Assembly: GCF_017751145.1 (NCBI RefSeq)
Contig: NZ_CP046640.1
Location: 3,514,137-3,578,136 of the forward strand
DNA from: Iocasia fonsfrigidae
GTDB lineage: Bacteria > Bacillota > Halanaerobiia > Halanaerobiales > DTU029
Reading direction: 5' to 3'
DNA length: 64,000 nt
Below the pieces are notes generated by a model. The model ran no database searches. It was not told where the DNA came from and worked only from the letters and a program-made list of their open reading frames with translations. Position numbers and translations under genes: made by a program. Positions 45,333 through 53,335 of the stretch are shown piece by piece (position 1 is the stretch's first letter; the number at the start of each line of letters is the position of its first letter).

Positions 45333-45412
45333 AAAAAAACTAGCTTTTTGTCTAAAAAATAAGATTTAAGCTTAGAAAATTGTTAGACATTTATACTTTT
45401 GGCTAGTTTTTT
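45333..45412. promoter_or_regulatory. Bidirectional attenuator-like hairpin in the divergent region
   Basis: Outer stem AAAAAACTAGC (45334-45344) with GCTAGTTTTTT (45402-45412) encloses an inner stem GTCTAA (45350-45355)/TTAGAC (45383-45388). Both strands end in a T-run, so the same hairpin could terminate leaders of both divergent operons, fbpABC-mgtC and the DUF2294 cassette. Confidence 0.5.
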
Positions 45413-45496
45413 GGAGATACCTATTTTTAAATAAAGGAACTCTAAAATTAATGTGGAAGTTAATTATTAAGAATAATAAGTTTACAGGTGGTAAAA

Positions 45497-45871
45497 ATGA
45501 ATAAAAGTAAAGGACAAATTGAAGCTGAAATATCAGAACTAATTATGAAATTTGAAAAGGAATATATTGGTCGTGGACCTCAAAATATTAAAACTTATAT
45601 TATACATGATAATATCCTTGTTAAAGAAAAAGGCGTCCTAACAATGGCCGAACAACAACTGGCCAAAGAAGAAGACGGTATAAAACTAATTAAACAGCTG
45701 CGAGTTAAACTCATTGAAAATTCCCGTGAGATATTAGCTACCTTGATAAAAGATATTACCACCATAGATGTCTTAGCTGTTCATTCAGATATCAGTACCG
45801 AAAACGGGGAACGGATTATAGTTTTCTCTCTGTCAGATGACCTGGAGAAAAAATTGAAAATTAAAACTTGA
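45497..45871 (+). CDS. DUF2294 (MpsC-like) protein 1
   Basis: The 124-residue protein starts at the ATG at 45497 (AGGTGG six bases upstream; a GTG at 45488 overlaps that site). It follows the DUF2294 pattern: EISELIMKFEKEYIGRGPQNIKTYIIHDNILV, VLTMAEQQLAKEEDGIKLIKQLR and IDVLAVHSDISTENGERIIVFSL. Proteins of this family were named MpsC in a cation-translocating system of Staphylococcus, but for most members the role is unknown. It has no membrane segment. It is followed by a structured region and a second DUF2294 gene. Confidence 0.82.
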   Translation: MNKSKGQIEAEISELIMKFEKEYIGRGPQNIKTYIIHDNILVKEKGVLTMAEQQLAKEEDGIKLIKQLRVKLIENSREILATLIKDITTIDVLAVHSDISTENGERIIVFSLSDDLEKKLKIKT

Positions 45872-45932
45872 TTTTTGCCCAAAATGATGTTAAAATAGTT
45901 ATACAATTTAGAATTTAAATGGTTAACTAGTT

Positions 45933-46032
45933 AGATAGCAAACTGCCTCTTAAGGTAGCGGGTTATCTGAAGAGCAAACCATCATCTTTTAATATCCTGA
46001 TAAGGGATATTTATTTGGTGATGGTTTTTTTA
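45933..46032 (+). ncRNA. Structured RNA element with terminator between the two DUF2294 genes
   Basis: Hairpin 1: AGATA (45933-45937)/TATCT (45964-45968) enclosing CTGCC/GGTAG with a GCAAA and CGGGT internal loop. Hairpin 2: AAACCATCA (45976-45984)/TGATGGTTT (46019-46027) enclosing AATATCC/GGATATT and followed by T6. The first hairpin placed before a terminator, ~60 bp ahead of the next gene, suggests a riboswitch-like leader. It may instead be an elaborate terminator of the first DUF2294 gene. Confidence 0.5.
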
Positions 46033-46089
46033 ATGATGTAGGAAATAATTATAGAAATACCTTATCTATTAATAAAGGAGATGAGATTT

Positions 46090-46467
46090 ATGGAGCAGGC
46101 TAAAGAAGCAAAACATAATAAATCTAAAATGTCAACTGCTGAGGAAAAAATCTGCAATATCTTTAAAAACTTTGAAAAAAACTACTGGGGAAAAAAATCC
46201 CATCAAATAGAAACCTATTTAATTAGAGATATCATCGTTCTCCGCAGCCAGGGTAATCTAAGCCCTGCAGAAGAACAACTTGCCAGAACAGAAGAAGGAA
46301 AGGTATTAATTAAACAGTTAAAGGTAAAAGAACTAAGCAGTATTAAAAACATTTTGAAGTTTCACCTGGAAAATAAACTAAATTTACAGGTTTTGTCTCT
46401 GGTAATTGATAACAACCCTGAACTAGACGAAACAATTATTGTCTGCCGTCTTAATAAGGAGTTATAA
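46090..46467 (+). CDS. DUF2294 (MpsC-like) protein 2
   Basis: The 125-residue product starts at the ATG at 46090 (AAAGGAG nine bases upstream; the ATG at 46081 abuts the site). It resembles protein 1: FKNFEKNYWGKKSHQIETYLIRDIIVL, NLSPAEEQLARTEEGKVLIKQLKV and ETIIVCRLN. The G-R-G-P of protein 1 is replaced by G-K-K-S. It overlaps the binding-protein gene by one base (TAATG), so the two are translated together, which ties this domain directly to the binding protein. Confidence 0.8.
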   Translation: MEQAKEAKHNKSKMSTAEEKICNIFKNFEKNYWGKKSHQIETYLIRDIIVLRSQGNLSPAEEQLARTEEGKVLIKQLKVKELSSIKNILKFHLENKLNLQVLSLVIDNNPELDETIIVCRLNKEL

Positions 46468-47492
46468 TGTTTAAAAAAATTATTTGTATCTCACTTATTA
46501 TCACAGGCCTCTTTACTGCAAGAGGAATAACTGCCGACAATAAACTAGTTATCTATACAGCACTGCAAGAAAGAGAAGCCCAGGTTTATGCTCAGGCATT
46601 TGAAAACTATACCGGTATAAAAGTTAAAACAATTAGAAAATCGACCGGGGTACTATTAAACCTACTTAGACGGGGAAAAAATTACCGGCCAGGTGTAGAT
46701 GTGCTACTAGGCGGGCCAGCTGAATTTTATTATTTAGCAAATAAGGAAGGTCTTTTTGAACAATACAATTCATCATTAACTAAGAAGATACCGCAAGAAT
46801 ATAGAGACCTGGAAAACCATTGGTGGGGAATCTATCTCGGCTCAATTGGTTTTGCCGTTAATCCAGTTGCACTGCAAAAATTAAATTTAAAACCACCTAT
46901 GACCTGGCTTGACCTGGCTTCACCGAAATATAAAGGTCTAATTACTATCCCTAACCCAGTTTCATCAGGCACTGGTTATACAATATTATCTACGATAATT
47001 CAATTGTACGGCCTGGATGAAGGGATTCAACTACTTAAGAAAATAAATAGCAATGTTCAAAATTATACCAATAGTGGTGCTATGGCCAGTAAATTAACGG
47101 GAATTAATGCTTCTACTATCGGTATCTCTTTTAGCCATGATATCCAGAAATTCAAACAACAAGGTTATCCTATCAACCTTATTCTTCCCACCGATGGAAC
47201 TGGTTACGAAATTGGCGGCATAGCTATTGTTAAAGATACTAAACACCTTAAACAGGCTAAACAATTTGTCGATTTTATGCTTAGTACAAGGGGTCAAAAA
47301 CTTTACTCAGCTATGAGTGAATATCGCTTGCCTACTAATATTGAGGCCCCTATTCCTGATGGTGCCATTTCCTTTGATAATATTAATGTCATTAACTATA
47401 ACCTAGAGTGGTCCAGTCTGCAGCAAGAAAATATAGCTAACCTCTGGTTAAATGAAGTCTATCTTAGGGGGAAAACAAATGAAAGCAATTAA
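46467..47492 (+). CDS. Orphan FbpA-like extracellular binding protein
   Basis: The 341-residue secreted protein has a signal peptide (KKIICISLIITGLFTARGITA) and a fold like the FbpA-type protein of the divergent operon: LVIYTALQEREAQVYAQAFENYTGIKVKTIR, VDVLLGGPAEFYYLANKEGLF, WWGIYLGSIGFAVN, NPVSSGTGYTILSTIIQLYG and STIGISFSHDIQKFKQQGYP. No permease or ATPase belongs to its own operon. It is coupled to DUF2294 protein 2 upstream and overlaps the HAMP/DUF4388 membrane protein gene downstream by 14 bp. A sensing role, presenting ligand to that membrane protein, is inferred. Confidence 0.85.
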   Translation: MFKKIICISLIITGLFTARGITADNKLVIYTALQEREAQVYAQAFENYTGIKVKTIRKSTGVLLNLLRRGKNYRPGVDVLLGGPAEFYYLANKEGLFEQYNSSLTKKIPQEYRDLENHWWGIYLGSIGFAVNPVALQKLNLKPPMTWLDLASPKYKGLITIPNPVSSGTGYTILSTIIQLYGLDEGIQLLKKINSNVQNYTNSGAMASKLTGINASTIGISFSHDIQKFKQQGYPINLILPTDGTGYEIGGIAIVKDTKHLKQAKQFVDFMLSTRGQKLYSAMSEYRLPTNIEAPIPDGAISFDNINVINYNLEWSSLQQENIANLWLNEVYLRGKTNESN

Positions 47493-48825
47493 ACTCCCTT
47501 TTTATTTAAAACTAAGCATTATTATTTCTGTTTTAATAATAACTATTGTCACTGGTATATCCTATACCCTATTAACAGAGATTAAGACAGAATACCGCAA
47601 TCAAATAAAAACTACCAGTAGTTTACTGGCCACCCTTATTGTTAAATACAGTGTAGAACCAGTAGTCATGGAAAATTACACTACTTTATATAATATTATA
47701 GATAGTGTTAAGGAAGACCCTGGTAGTGATATTATGCAGATTTCAATCCTCGGTCCTGATGGTTATATTAAAGCCTCTACCAATCGCTTAATCGAAGGCA
47801 GTAAATTAACATCAAATCAAATAGAAAATAACAGCAGTACTTTTGTTTTTAAAAAAAATTACCTTGATGTATTAGCCCCTATTACTGCTTATGATAATCT
47901 CTGGGGATATCTCAATTTTAGATATTCCCTCTCAGGATTAGAGAAATTATTTTTATCAACCCAATATCAAATACTATTACTAGCTTTAATATTTATTGCT
48001 ATCGGATTAATTACCGCTTTATTTGTTGCTAAAGCAATTGTTAAACCAATTAATATCCTGGTTAAGAGTTCCCAGGAAATAGCTCAGGGTGATTTCCATA
48101 ACCCTATTTCAATTAAAACCAGGGATGAATTTAGTTTTTTAGGAGAGACACTGGAAGAAATGAGAATTAGCTTAAAATGCTTTGTCAGTGGTGTTGCTAA
48201 AAAAGCAATTAGTTATGAAGGAAATCTTAAAATATTTGCCCTACCAACATTATTAAGACTGTTAAATAATACCAACCATACCGGGGGGTTAGTTTTAAAA
48301 AAGGAAAATGACATTGGAATTATCTATTTTAGCAAAGGTGAAATTACTGACGCTTATCTAAAAACCAGCAGAGGTAAAAAAGCCGTCTTTGATTTTTTCA
48401 CCTGGTCTGAAGGTGACTTTAAATTTAGCCCCAGTATAAAAAGCAGAGAAAAAACTATCAATGAAGCTTTTAATGACTTAATTCTGGAGGCTGTTAGACA
48501 GGTTCAGGATCATAATATATTTAAACAAGCACTCCCAGCTAAAGACATGACCATAATTCCAGCTATAGCAAATGTGTATAAATTAGCAGATGAAATCAAC
48601 CTTAACTCAGATGAAGAAAAAATACTTAATTGTATCCAACACAAGAGTTCTATTAATGACTTAAGAAAATCCCTGACCTGGCCTAATGGAAAAATATATG
48701 AAATCATTTACCGTCTAATTTCCTTAGGTTTAGTCTCTATTGAATCGGAAGAAAACTTAAATAATTATTTAATAGAAAAAGACATGGAAAAAATTATTAC
48801 CTTTCCTGGTAAAAAGATTATGTGA
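47479..48825 (+). CDS. Membrane signalling protein: sensor domain, HAMP, DUF4388 (PATAN)
   Basis: The 448-residue protein starts at the ATG at 47479 (TAGGGGG upstream). TM1 is at ~11-31, a ~130-residue extracytoplasmic single-Cache-like domain follows (ILGPDGYIKASTNRLIEGSKL), then TM2 (ILLLALIFIAIGLITALFVA) and HAMP (KPINILVKSSQEIAQGDFHNPI). The DUF4388/PATAN region reads GNLKIFALPTLLRLLNNTNHTGGLVLKKE, YFSKGEITDAYLK and FTWSEGDFKFSP. The C-terminal ~70 residues resemble a winged helix (EEKILNCIQHKSSINDLRKSL). It has no kinase, cyclase or MCP output. PATAN domains are thought to be protein-interaction modules. Confidence 0.78.
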   Translation: MKAIKLPFYLKLSIIISVLIITIVTGISYTLLTEIKTEYRNQIKTTSSLLATLIVKYSVEPVVMENYTTLYNIIDSVKEDPGSDIMQISILGPDGYIKASTNRLIEGSKLTSNQIENNSSTFVFKKNYLDVLAPITAYDNLWGYLNFRYSLSGLEKLFLSTQYQILLLALIFIAIGLITALFVAKAIVKPINILVKSSQEIAQGDFHNPISIKTRDEFSFLGETLEEMRISLKCFVSGVAKKAISYEGNLKIFALPTLLRLLNNTNHTGGLVLKKENDIGIIYFSKGEITDAYLKTSRGKKAVFDFFTWSEGDFKFSPSIKSREKTINEAFNDLILEAVRQVQDHNIFKQALPAKDMTIIPAIANVYKLADEINLNSDEEKILNCIQHKSSINDLRKSLTWPNGKIYEIIYRLISLGLVSIESEENLNNYLIEKDMEKIITFPGKKIM

Positions 48826-48843
48826 AAAATAGAGGTGATTTTA

Positions 48844-49626
48844 ATGATGATATCCAATTTAAATAACTCCTGGGTAAGGTGTTTTAAAATGGGGCTTCCT
48901 AAACAACTAGAACATCCCCAGTACTATGCCGATAGTTTTATATTGGATAAAGAATCAAAAAAGCACCTCTCACTAATACAAAACTTTACTAAATATGTTA
49001 ATAAAATAACTGATGAATATTACCTTGAAAACAGTCTTTTTATATTAGCAAATCAACAGGGGATTAATTTAAAAACTGTCTATCCCATAGGTCTAAAAGA
49101 GAAAGTCAGCAAAATGAGAATAAAAGAAGGCTGTTATTTTACCGAAAAAAGCTGTGGAACCAATGCTATCTCAATGGCAATGGAGTATAAAGAAACCGTT
49201 GTTTTTAATGGAGATGAAAACTATTGTTATTTTTTACATAAATGGCAAAGTATTGCTACGCCAATTAACTATCCTAAAGATAAACAATGCTTTCTTGGTA
49301 TCTTAACCCTGGATAAAAATCACAGAGAAAAATATCGTATTCTTCTAGAACTGCTGCAAACAAAGTTAAGCAAGAAACTGAATGAAAACACAATTCCATC
49401 CCATTACAATCAGGGTAAGTCCTTAACAAACATCAGAGAATCAGTGCTTACCCTGTCAGCCAATGGCTTAACAATCAAGGAGATTAGCCAGAAATTAAAT
49501 CTTTCCGAAGCAGCCATTAAATATCACCGCACCAAAGCCTGTCAACAACTATGTGCGGCTAATATTACTCAGGCAATAGCTAAATCTATCAAGTTTGGTT
49601 ATATAAGTCTAAATACAATTAAATAG
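48844..49626 (+). CDS. GAF-type sensor with LuxR-family helix-turn-helix
   Basis: The ~260-residue protein starts at ATG 48844 with AGAGGTG upstream. Residues ~60-170 follow the N-terminal GAF domain of AcoR/DhaR-type regulators: GCYFTEKSCGTNAISMAMEYKETVVFNGDENY and WQSIATPINYPKDKQCFLGILTLD. The C-terminal domain is a LuxR-type HTH (LTLSANGLTIKEISQKLNLSEAAIKYHRTKACQQL). The central AAA+ domain of AcoR is absent, so it is a sigma-70-type regulator rather than a sigma-54 activator. It is 18 bp after the PATAN gene and is the likely output of the cassette. Confidence 0.8.
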   Translation: MMISNLNNSWVRCFKMGLPKQLEHPQYYADSFILDKESKKHLSLIQNFTKYVNKITDEYYLENSLFILANQQGINLKTVYPIGLKEKVSKMRIKEGCYFTEKSCGTNAISMAMEYKETVVFNGDENYCYFLHKWQSIATPINYPKDKQCFLGILTLDKNHREKYRILLELLQTKLSKKLNENTIPSHYNQGKSLTNIRESVLTLSANGLTIKEISQKLNLSEAAIKYHRTKACQQLCAANITQAIAKSIKFGYISLNTIK

Positions 49627-50348
49627 AAATACCTCTTGTATCCTGGTTCCAATATTTTCAGAATTACTGCTCTTATAAATAATACCATCTTCATTAAATA
49701 ATTTTACAGTAAGATCCTCTATTAAAGTCTCACTTACATTTTCCCATAATAGGCCAGATCTACTCCCATGACATAATAAGCAATAATTTCATCCCTACCA
49801 TTATATACAGGGGCTTGCTGCTGGATATAATTATTATTATACTGAAAAACATCAGCAGCTGTTGCAACTTTATACTCTTTTTCCGTAAGTTTAACCCCTA
49901 TATATTTATCAAAATCCTTATCTTTAACATAACCCGAATCTGCCAGAACTGTTCCCCAGGTGGATGTTATGTAAGTATAATCAGCACTTGAAGCATTTAC
50001 ATGTGCCTGTAATTCCTGACTCACGGGTTCAACCCTATAGGCTGTATTACTTGATAATTCCTCAGCCAAATTCTCCTCATCTGTATATGCAAAAAACATT
50101 GCATGGGTCTTAACTTTATCATTTAAAGTGAAATTCTCTACTTCAGTTTTTAAATTATTCAAAGTCATATTAAGACTATTTTTTTGGGCTTCTTTTGTAA
50201 TTCTAATTTTATCACTAATTTCACCCTGAACCATATGTATAGTATAATTATAGGTTGTATAAGAAACAATTGATAAAATAATCATTATAAATAAAGTAAT
50301 AATTATGCTTATACACCATCTCAACCCTATTTTATTCAACACATTCAT
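49609..50348 (-). pseudogene. Truncated, frameshifted receptor (dCache sensor fragment)
   Basis: The reading frame 49734-50348 encodes TM1 (RWCISIIITLFIMIILSIVSY) and part of a Cache domain, ending in VDLAYYGKM-stop. One base back, the next frame continues NVSETLIEDL, TVKLFNEDGIIYKSSNS and ENIGTRIQEV before a stop at 49609. This matches how dCache receptors continue after VDL. Restoring one A in AAAA near 49740 would join the two. No second TM, HAMP or MCP hairpin follows, so even the repaired product is truncated. The end overlaps the GAF-LuxR gene by 18 bp in antisense. Confidence 0.6.
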
Positions 50349-50435
50349 CTTCTCCTTAAAAAAATTTTAATTAGTAAGATTGTAATATGAAATTTATGTA
50401 CTCTTATTGGTCAGGTATATTTTAATATATACTTT

Positions 50436-50477
50436 TTAGCTGATACAAATATTTAGTTAAATATTTGTATCAGCTAA
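50436..50477. repeat. 42 bp perfect palindrome
   Basis: TTAGCTGATACAAATATTTA (50436-50455) and its exact complement (50458-50477) flank 2 bases. It lies 37 bp after dhaL on the minus strand. No T-run follows on either strand, so it is not a canonical terminator; transcript-end protection or an operator is possible. Each arm holds ATTTGTAT, part of the box seen before the RpiB-like gene. Confidence 0.6.
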
Positions 50478-50514
50478 TAATACTTATATAAGGAGCTTTA
50501 ATTATGCAAGACAC

Positions 50515-51153
50515 TTATATAATAGTCTTAATTGAATCAGCCATTGTTTGCAGTATTAGATTACAGGAAGTAGCACCAGCATCAAGCACACCCCGGGATC
50601 TTTCACCCAATCTAGCTGCACGCCCTACTTTTGCAACCATATCTTTTGTTGAATCCTTACCCTTTTCAGCGGCTTCCTGCATCAAATTCAGAGATTCTTT
50701 AAAGTTCTTTCTCTCATTACAGGCCTTATCGTAAGCCTCAACAGCAGGTATTAATGTATCCATCAAAGTCTTATCCCCAACTTTGGCATTACCAATATTC
50801 TTTAATCCATCACAGGCCTCGTTCAGCATCTTTGAAAATATATCTTGTTTAATTTCTTCTTCACCAGTAGTCACTTTTGACATTCTCAAAAAGAAAGTAC
50901 CATATAATGGACCCATCGACCCACCAATCTCTGTCATAAGTGTCATACCTAAAGTCTTTAATCCCTCTGTTAAATCCATATTTTTCTCTCTTAGTTTGTG
51001 CTCTGTCTTTGTAAAACCTTTATTCATATTAATACCATGGTCTCCATCACCAATTGCACCATCAATTTCACTCAGGTATTCTTTATTGTCCTGGATTGTT
51101 GCAATTAAGTTATAAACGATCTTGATACCATCCCTGTTAGAAAATGTACTCAT
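50515..51153 (-). CDS. dhaL: Dihydroxyacetone kinase-type subunit DhaL (possibly erythrulose kinase)
   Basis: The 212-residue helical ADP/ATP-binding subunit starts at the ATG at 51153 (TAGGGGGTGAAG upstream). Mg/ATP motifs: EIDGAIGDGDHGINMNKG, GGSMGPLYGTFF, GDKTLMDTLIPA and GRAARLGERSRGVLDAGATS. It works with DhaK, the gene 4 bp upstream. No DhaM phosphotransferase gene is seen in the window, so the pair may use ATP directly, as in single-chain kinases and the LerK/DerK-type tetrulose kinases. It is last in the polyol operon. Confidence 0.93.
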   Translation of the reverse strand: MSTFSNRDGIKIVYNLIATIQDNKEYLSEIDGAIGDGDHGINMNKGFTKTEHKLREKNMDLTEGLKTLGMTLMTEIGGSMGPLYGTFFLRMSKVTTGEEEIKQDIFSKMLNEACDGLKNIGNAKVGDKTLMDTLIPAVEAYDKACNERKNFKESLNLMQEAAEKGKDSTKDMVAKVGRAARLGERSRGVLDAGATSCNLILQTMADSIKTII

Positions 51154-51157
51154 ATCT

Positions 51158-52162
51158 TCACCCCCTAAACTGTTTGAAACCCATACTGTCTGCTTCTTCA
51201 TCAATTAATTCTTTTAATTCATCATCAAGTTTCATAACCGTCAATGTAGCACCCATCATCTCAAGTGAAGTAAAGTAATCACCTACATATGGTTTATATA
51301 TACTAATACTTTTTTCAGCTAATAATTCTTCCATTTTATTGTACAGTATATATAATTCCATTACCGGTGTTGCACCAAGCCCTGATACCAGGACAACAAC
51401 TTCATCACCTTTTTCAAATGGCAGGTCGGGTAAAACTGTATCAACCATAATTTCTGCAACTTCATTAGCTGTTTTAAGATTGGTAACCTCAATACCAGGT
51501 TCACCGTGATGACCTATACCAACTTCCATCTTACCATCTTCTATAGTAAAGTTAGGTTTACCAACCTCCGGGATTACACAGGATGTCAAACCCACACCAA
51601 TACTTCTGGTATTATCTATAGCTTTCTGAGAAACCCTGATTACATCATCAAGATCAGCACCCTTTGCAGCCATAGCACCACCTATTTTCCACATCAGTAC
51701 CTCACCGGCAACTCCCCGTCTATCTTCAAGTTTATCTTTTGGTGCTGAAGGTACATCATCATTAGCAACAACAGTCTTGACCTCAATGCCATCAGCCTCA
51801 GCCATCTCTATAGCCATCTTTACATTCATATTGTCTCCAGCATAATTACCGTAAAGACAGGCAACACCTCTGCCAGAATCAGCTTCTTTAAAAGCATTAA
51901 AGAAAGCCATAGCTGTAGGAGAGGAAAAGATTTCACCTACCGCAACTGCATCTACCATATTCTTTCCTAAATAGCCAACAAAAGCTGGTTTATGACCAGA
52001 ACCCCCACCAGTAACTACCCCAACTTTATTTTCCACAGGTGCCTCTTTGTATTTGATAACCCTTGAATCATCTGTAGCTACTACCAGATCCTTATGGGCC
52101 CTGACAAAGCCCTTCAACATATCTTCTACTACTTCATCAGCTTTATTAATAAATCTCTGCAT
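51158..52162 (-). CDS. dhaK: Dihydroxyacetone kinase-type subunit DhaK (possibly erythrulose kinase)
   Basis: The 334-residue substrate-binding subunit shows VVTGGGSGHKPAFVGYLGKNMVDAV near the N-terminus, NYAGDNMNVKMA, the substrate-hemiaminal His in VGIGHHGEPGIE, and LVSGLGATPVMELY. It forms a covalent His adduct with a C3 or C4 ketose and phosphorylates it with DhaL. The neighbouring polyol dehydrogenase, an RpiB-like isomerase and a sugar ABC importer argue for a tetrulose substrate rather than dihydroxyacetone (inference). TAGGAGG precedes the ATG. Confidence 0.93.
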   Translation of the reverse strand: MQRFINKADEVVEDMLKGFVRAHKDLVVATDDSRVIKYKEAPVENKVGVVTGGGSGHKPAFVGYLGKNMVDAVAVGEIFSSPTAMAFFNAFKEADSGRGVACLYGNYAGDNMNVKMAIEMAEADGIEVKTVVANDDVPSAPKDKLEDRRGVAGEVLMWKIGGAMAAKGADLDDVIRVSQKAIDNTRSIGVGLTSCVIPEVGKPNFTIEDGKMEVGIGHHGEPGIEVTNLKTANEVAEIMVDTVLPDLPFEKGDEVVVLVSGLGATPVMELYILYNKMEELLAEKSISIYKPYVGDYFTSLEMMGATLTVMKLDDELKELIDEEADSMGFKQFRG

Positions 52163-52207
52163 CTATTGAACCTCCTATCATTTTTCTACAATATAATTAA
52201 TTTATAA

Positions 52208-53281
52208 CTAGGGAACTAAAACAACTTTTATAGAATCCTCCCCACTTTCTGCAAGTTGAAATGCCTTTTCCCATTCATCTAAAGATAATTTATGTGTTAC
52301 TACACCCTCTGTCGGTAATGAGCCATCACCAATCCATTCTATTACTGGTTGATAACAATGTGGACTCAAGTGAGCACCTAATAAATCCAGTTCTTTTCTA
52401 TCACTAATAATGCTCCAGTCTGCTGTAACTAAGTCCTTAAATACACTAAATTCAACAAATGTACCCAGTTTACGTATAGCTTCAAGTCCCTGTTGAACAC
52501 TTGCAGGGTGACCAGTAGCTTCAATATAAACATCACATCCATAACCCTCTGTTAGTTCCAGTGTTTTTTCTACTACATTCTCTTTGGCTGGATTCATAAC
52601 TATATCAGCACCAAACTCTTTTGCTAATTTTAATCTATCTTCTTTTAGATCCAGTACAATTAAAGTCTTAGGATTTCTTAATTTTATAGCACCTACCATA
52701 CCTAGACCCAGGGTCCCTGCACCGGATAATACAACTACATCCTCATTACCAATATCTGCCCTATCAACAGCATGTTTTGAACAGGCATATGGTTCTACCA
52801 GAACAGCTTTTTCTATTGGTATATCCTCTGGTACCTTATAATTCAAAGACTCCTTCGGGAATTTCATGTATTCAGCCATTCCCCCATTTACATTATTCTG
52901 GAAACCGTAAACATCATGTTTTTGACACATCCAGTGTCTACCTGTATCACAGAATTTACAATCCCAGCAGGGAACAATCTGTTCAGATATAACCCTATCT
53001 CCAATTTTGAAATTCCCCTTAACATTTTCTCCCATCTCTACAATTTCACCTATAAATTCATGGCCGGGGATCATTGGTGCTTTAATATATGGTGGATTAC
53101 CTTCACCACCCCAGAAACTTGGAGCCCCATGATATGCTTTAATATCACCCGCACAAACTCCACAGGCCTCTACCTTAATTACTATTTCCCCCTCACCTGC
53201 CCGGGGTACATCTACCTTTTCAAGACGGTAATCTCCAGGTGCATATGCAACTAATGCCTTCATTTTTTCTGGTAAACTCAT
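52208..53281 (-). CDS. Zinc-dependent alcohol/polyol dehydrogenase (MDR family)
   Basis: The 357-residue protein is an MDR enzyme: VEACGVCAGDIKAYHG (catalytic Zn Cys), MIPGHEFIGEIVEMGE, four structural-Zn cysteines in VPCWDCKFCDTGRHWMC, VEPYACSKHAVDRA and the NAD-binding VVLSGAGTLGLGMVG. It probably oxidises a polyol (tetritol-like) to the ketose used by DhaKL. The sequence alone does not fix substrate, and threonine or sorbitol dehydrogenase-like activity remains possible. GAAGGAGGAG precedes the ATG. It sits between the ATPase gene and dhaK in one minus-strand unit. Confidence 0.88.
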   Translation of the reverse strand: MSLPEKMKALVAYAPGDYRLEKVDVPRAGEGEIVIKVEACGVCAGDIKAYHGAPSFWGGEGNPPYIKAPMIPGHEFIGEIVEMGENVKGNFKIGDRVISEQIVPCWDCKFCDTGRHWMCQKHDVYGFQNNVNGGMAEYMKFPKESLNYKVPEDIPIEKAVLVEPYACSKHAVDRADIGNEDVVVLSGAGTLGLGMVGAIKLRNPKTLIVLDLKEDRLKLAKEFGADIVMNPAKENVVEKTLELTEGYGCDVYIEATGHPASVQQGLEAIRKLGTFVEFSVFKDLVTADWSIISDRKELDLLGAHLSPHCYQPVIEWIGDGSLPTEGVVTHKLSLDEWEKAFQLAESGEDSIKVVLVP

Positions 53282-53335
53282 TTAAAACTCCTCCTTCTTA
53301 TAATTTTCGTATTTATAATATTTATTATGAAATCC

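Noticed and set aside
45933-45968. Resemblance of GGTAGCGGGTTA to the 3' part of c-di-GMP-I riboswitches
   Set aside because: The conserved CACGCACAGGGCAAACC and GGGACGCAAAGCC blocks and the tetraloop/receptor are missing, so the match is too short to call that class.
50504-50734. Plus-strand frame starting after TAAGGAG opposite dhaL
   Set aside because: The apparent ribosome site is chance; dhaL is highly conserved on the other strand and the frame has biased antisense composition.
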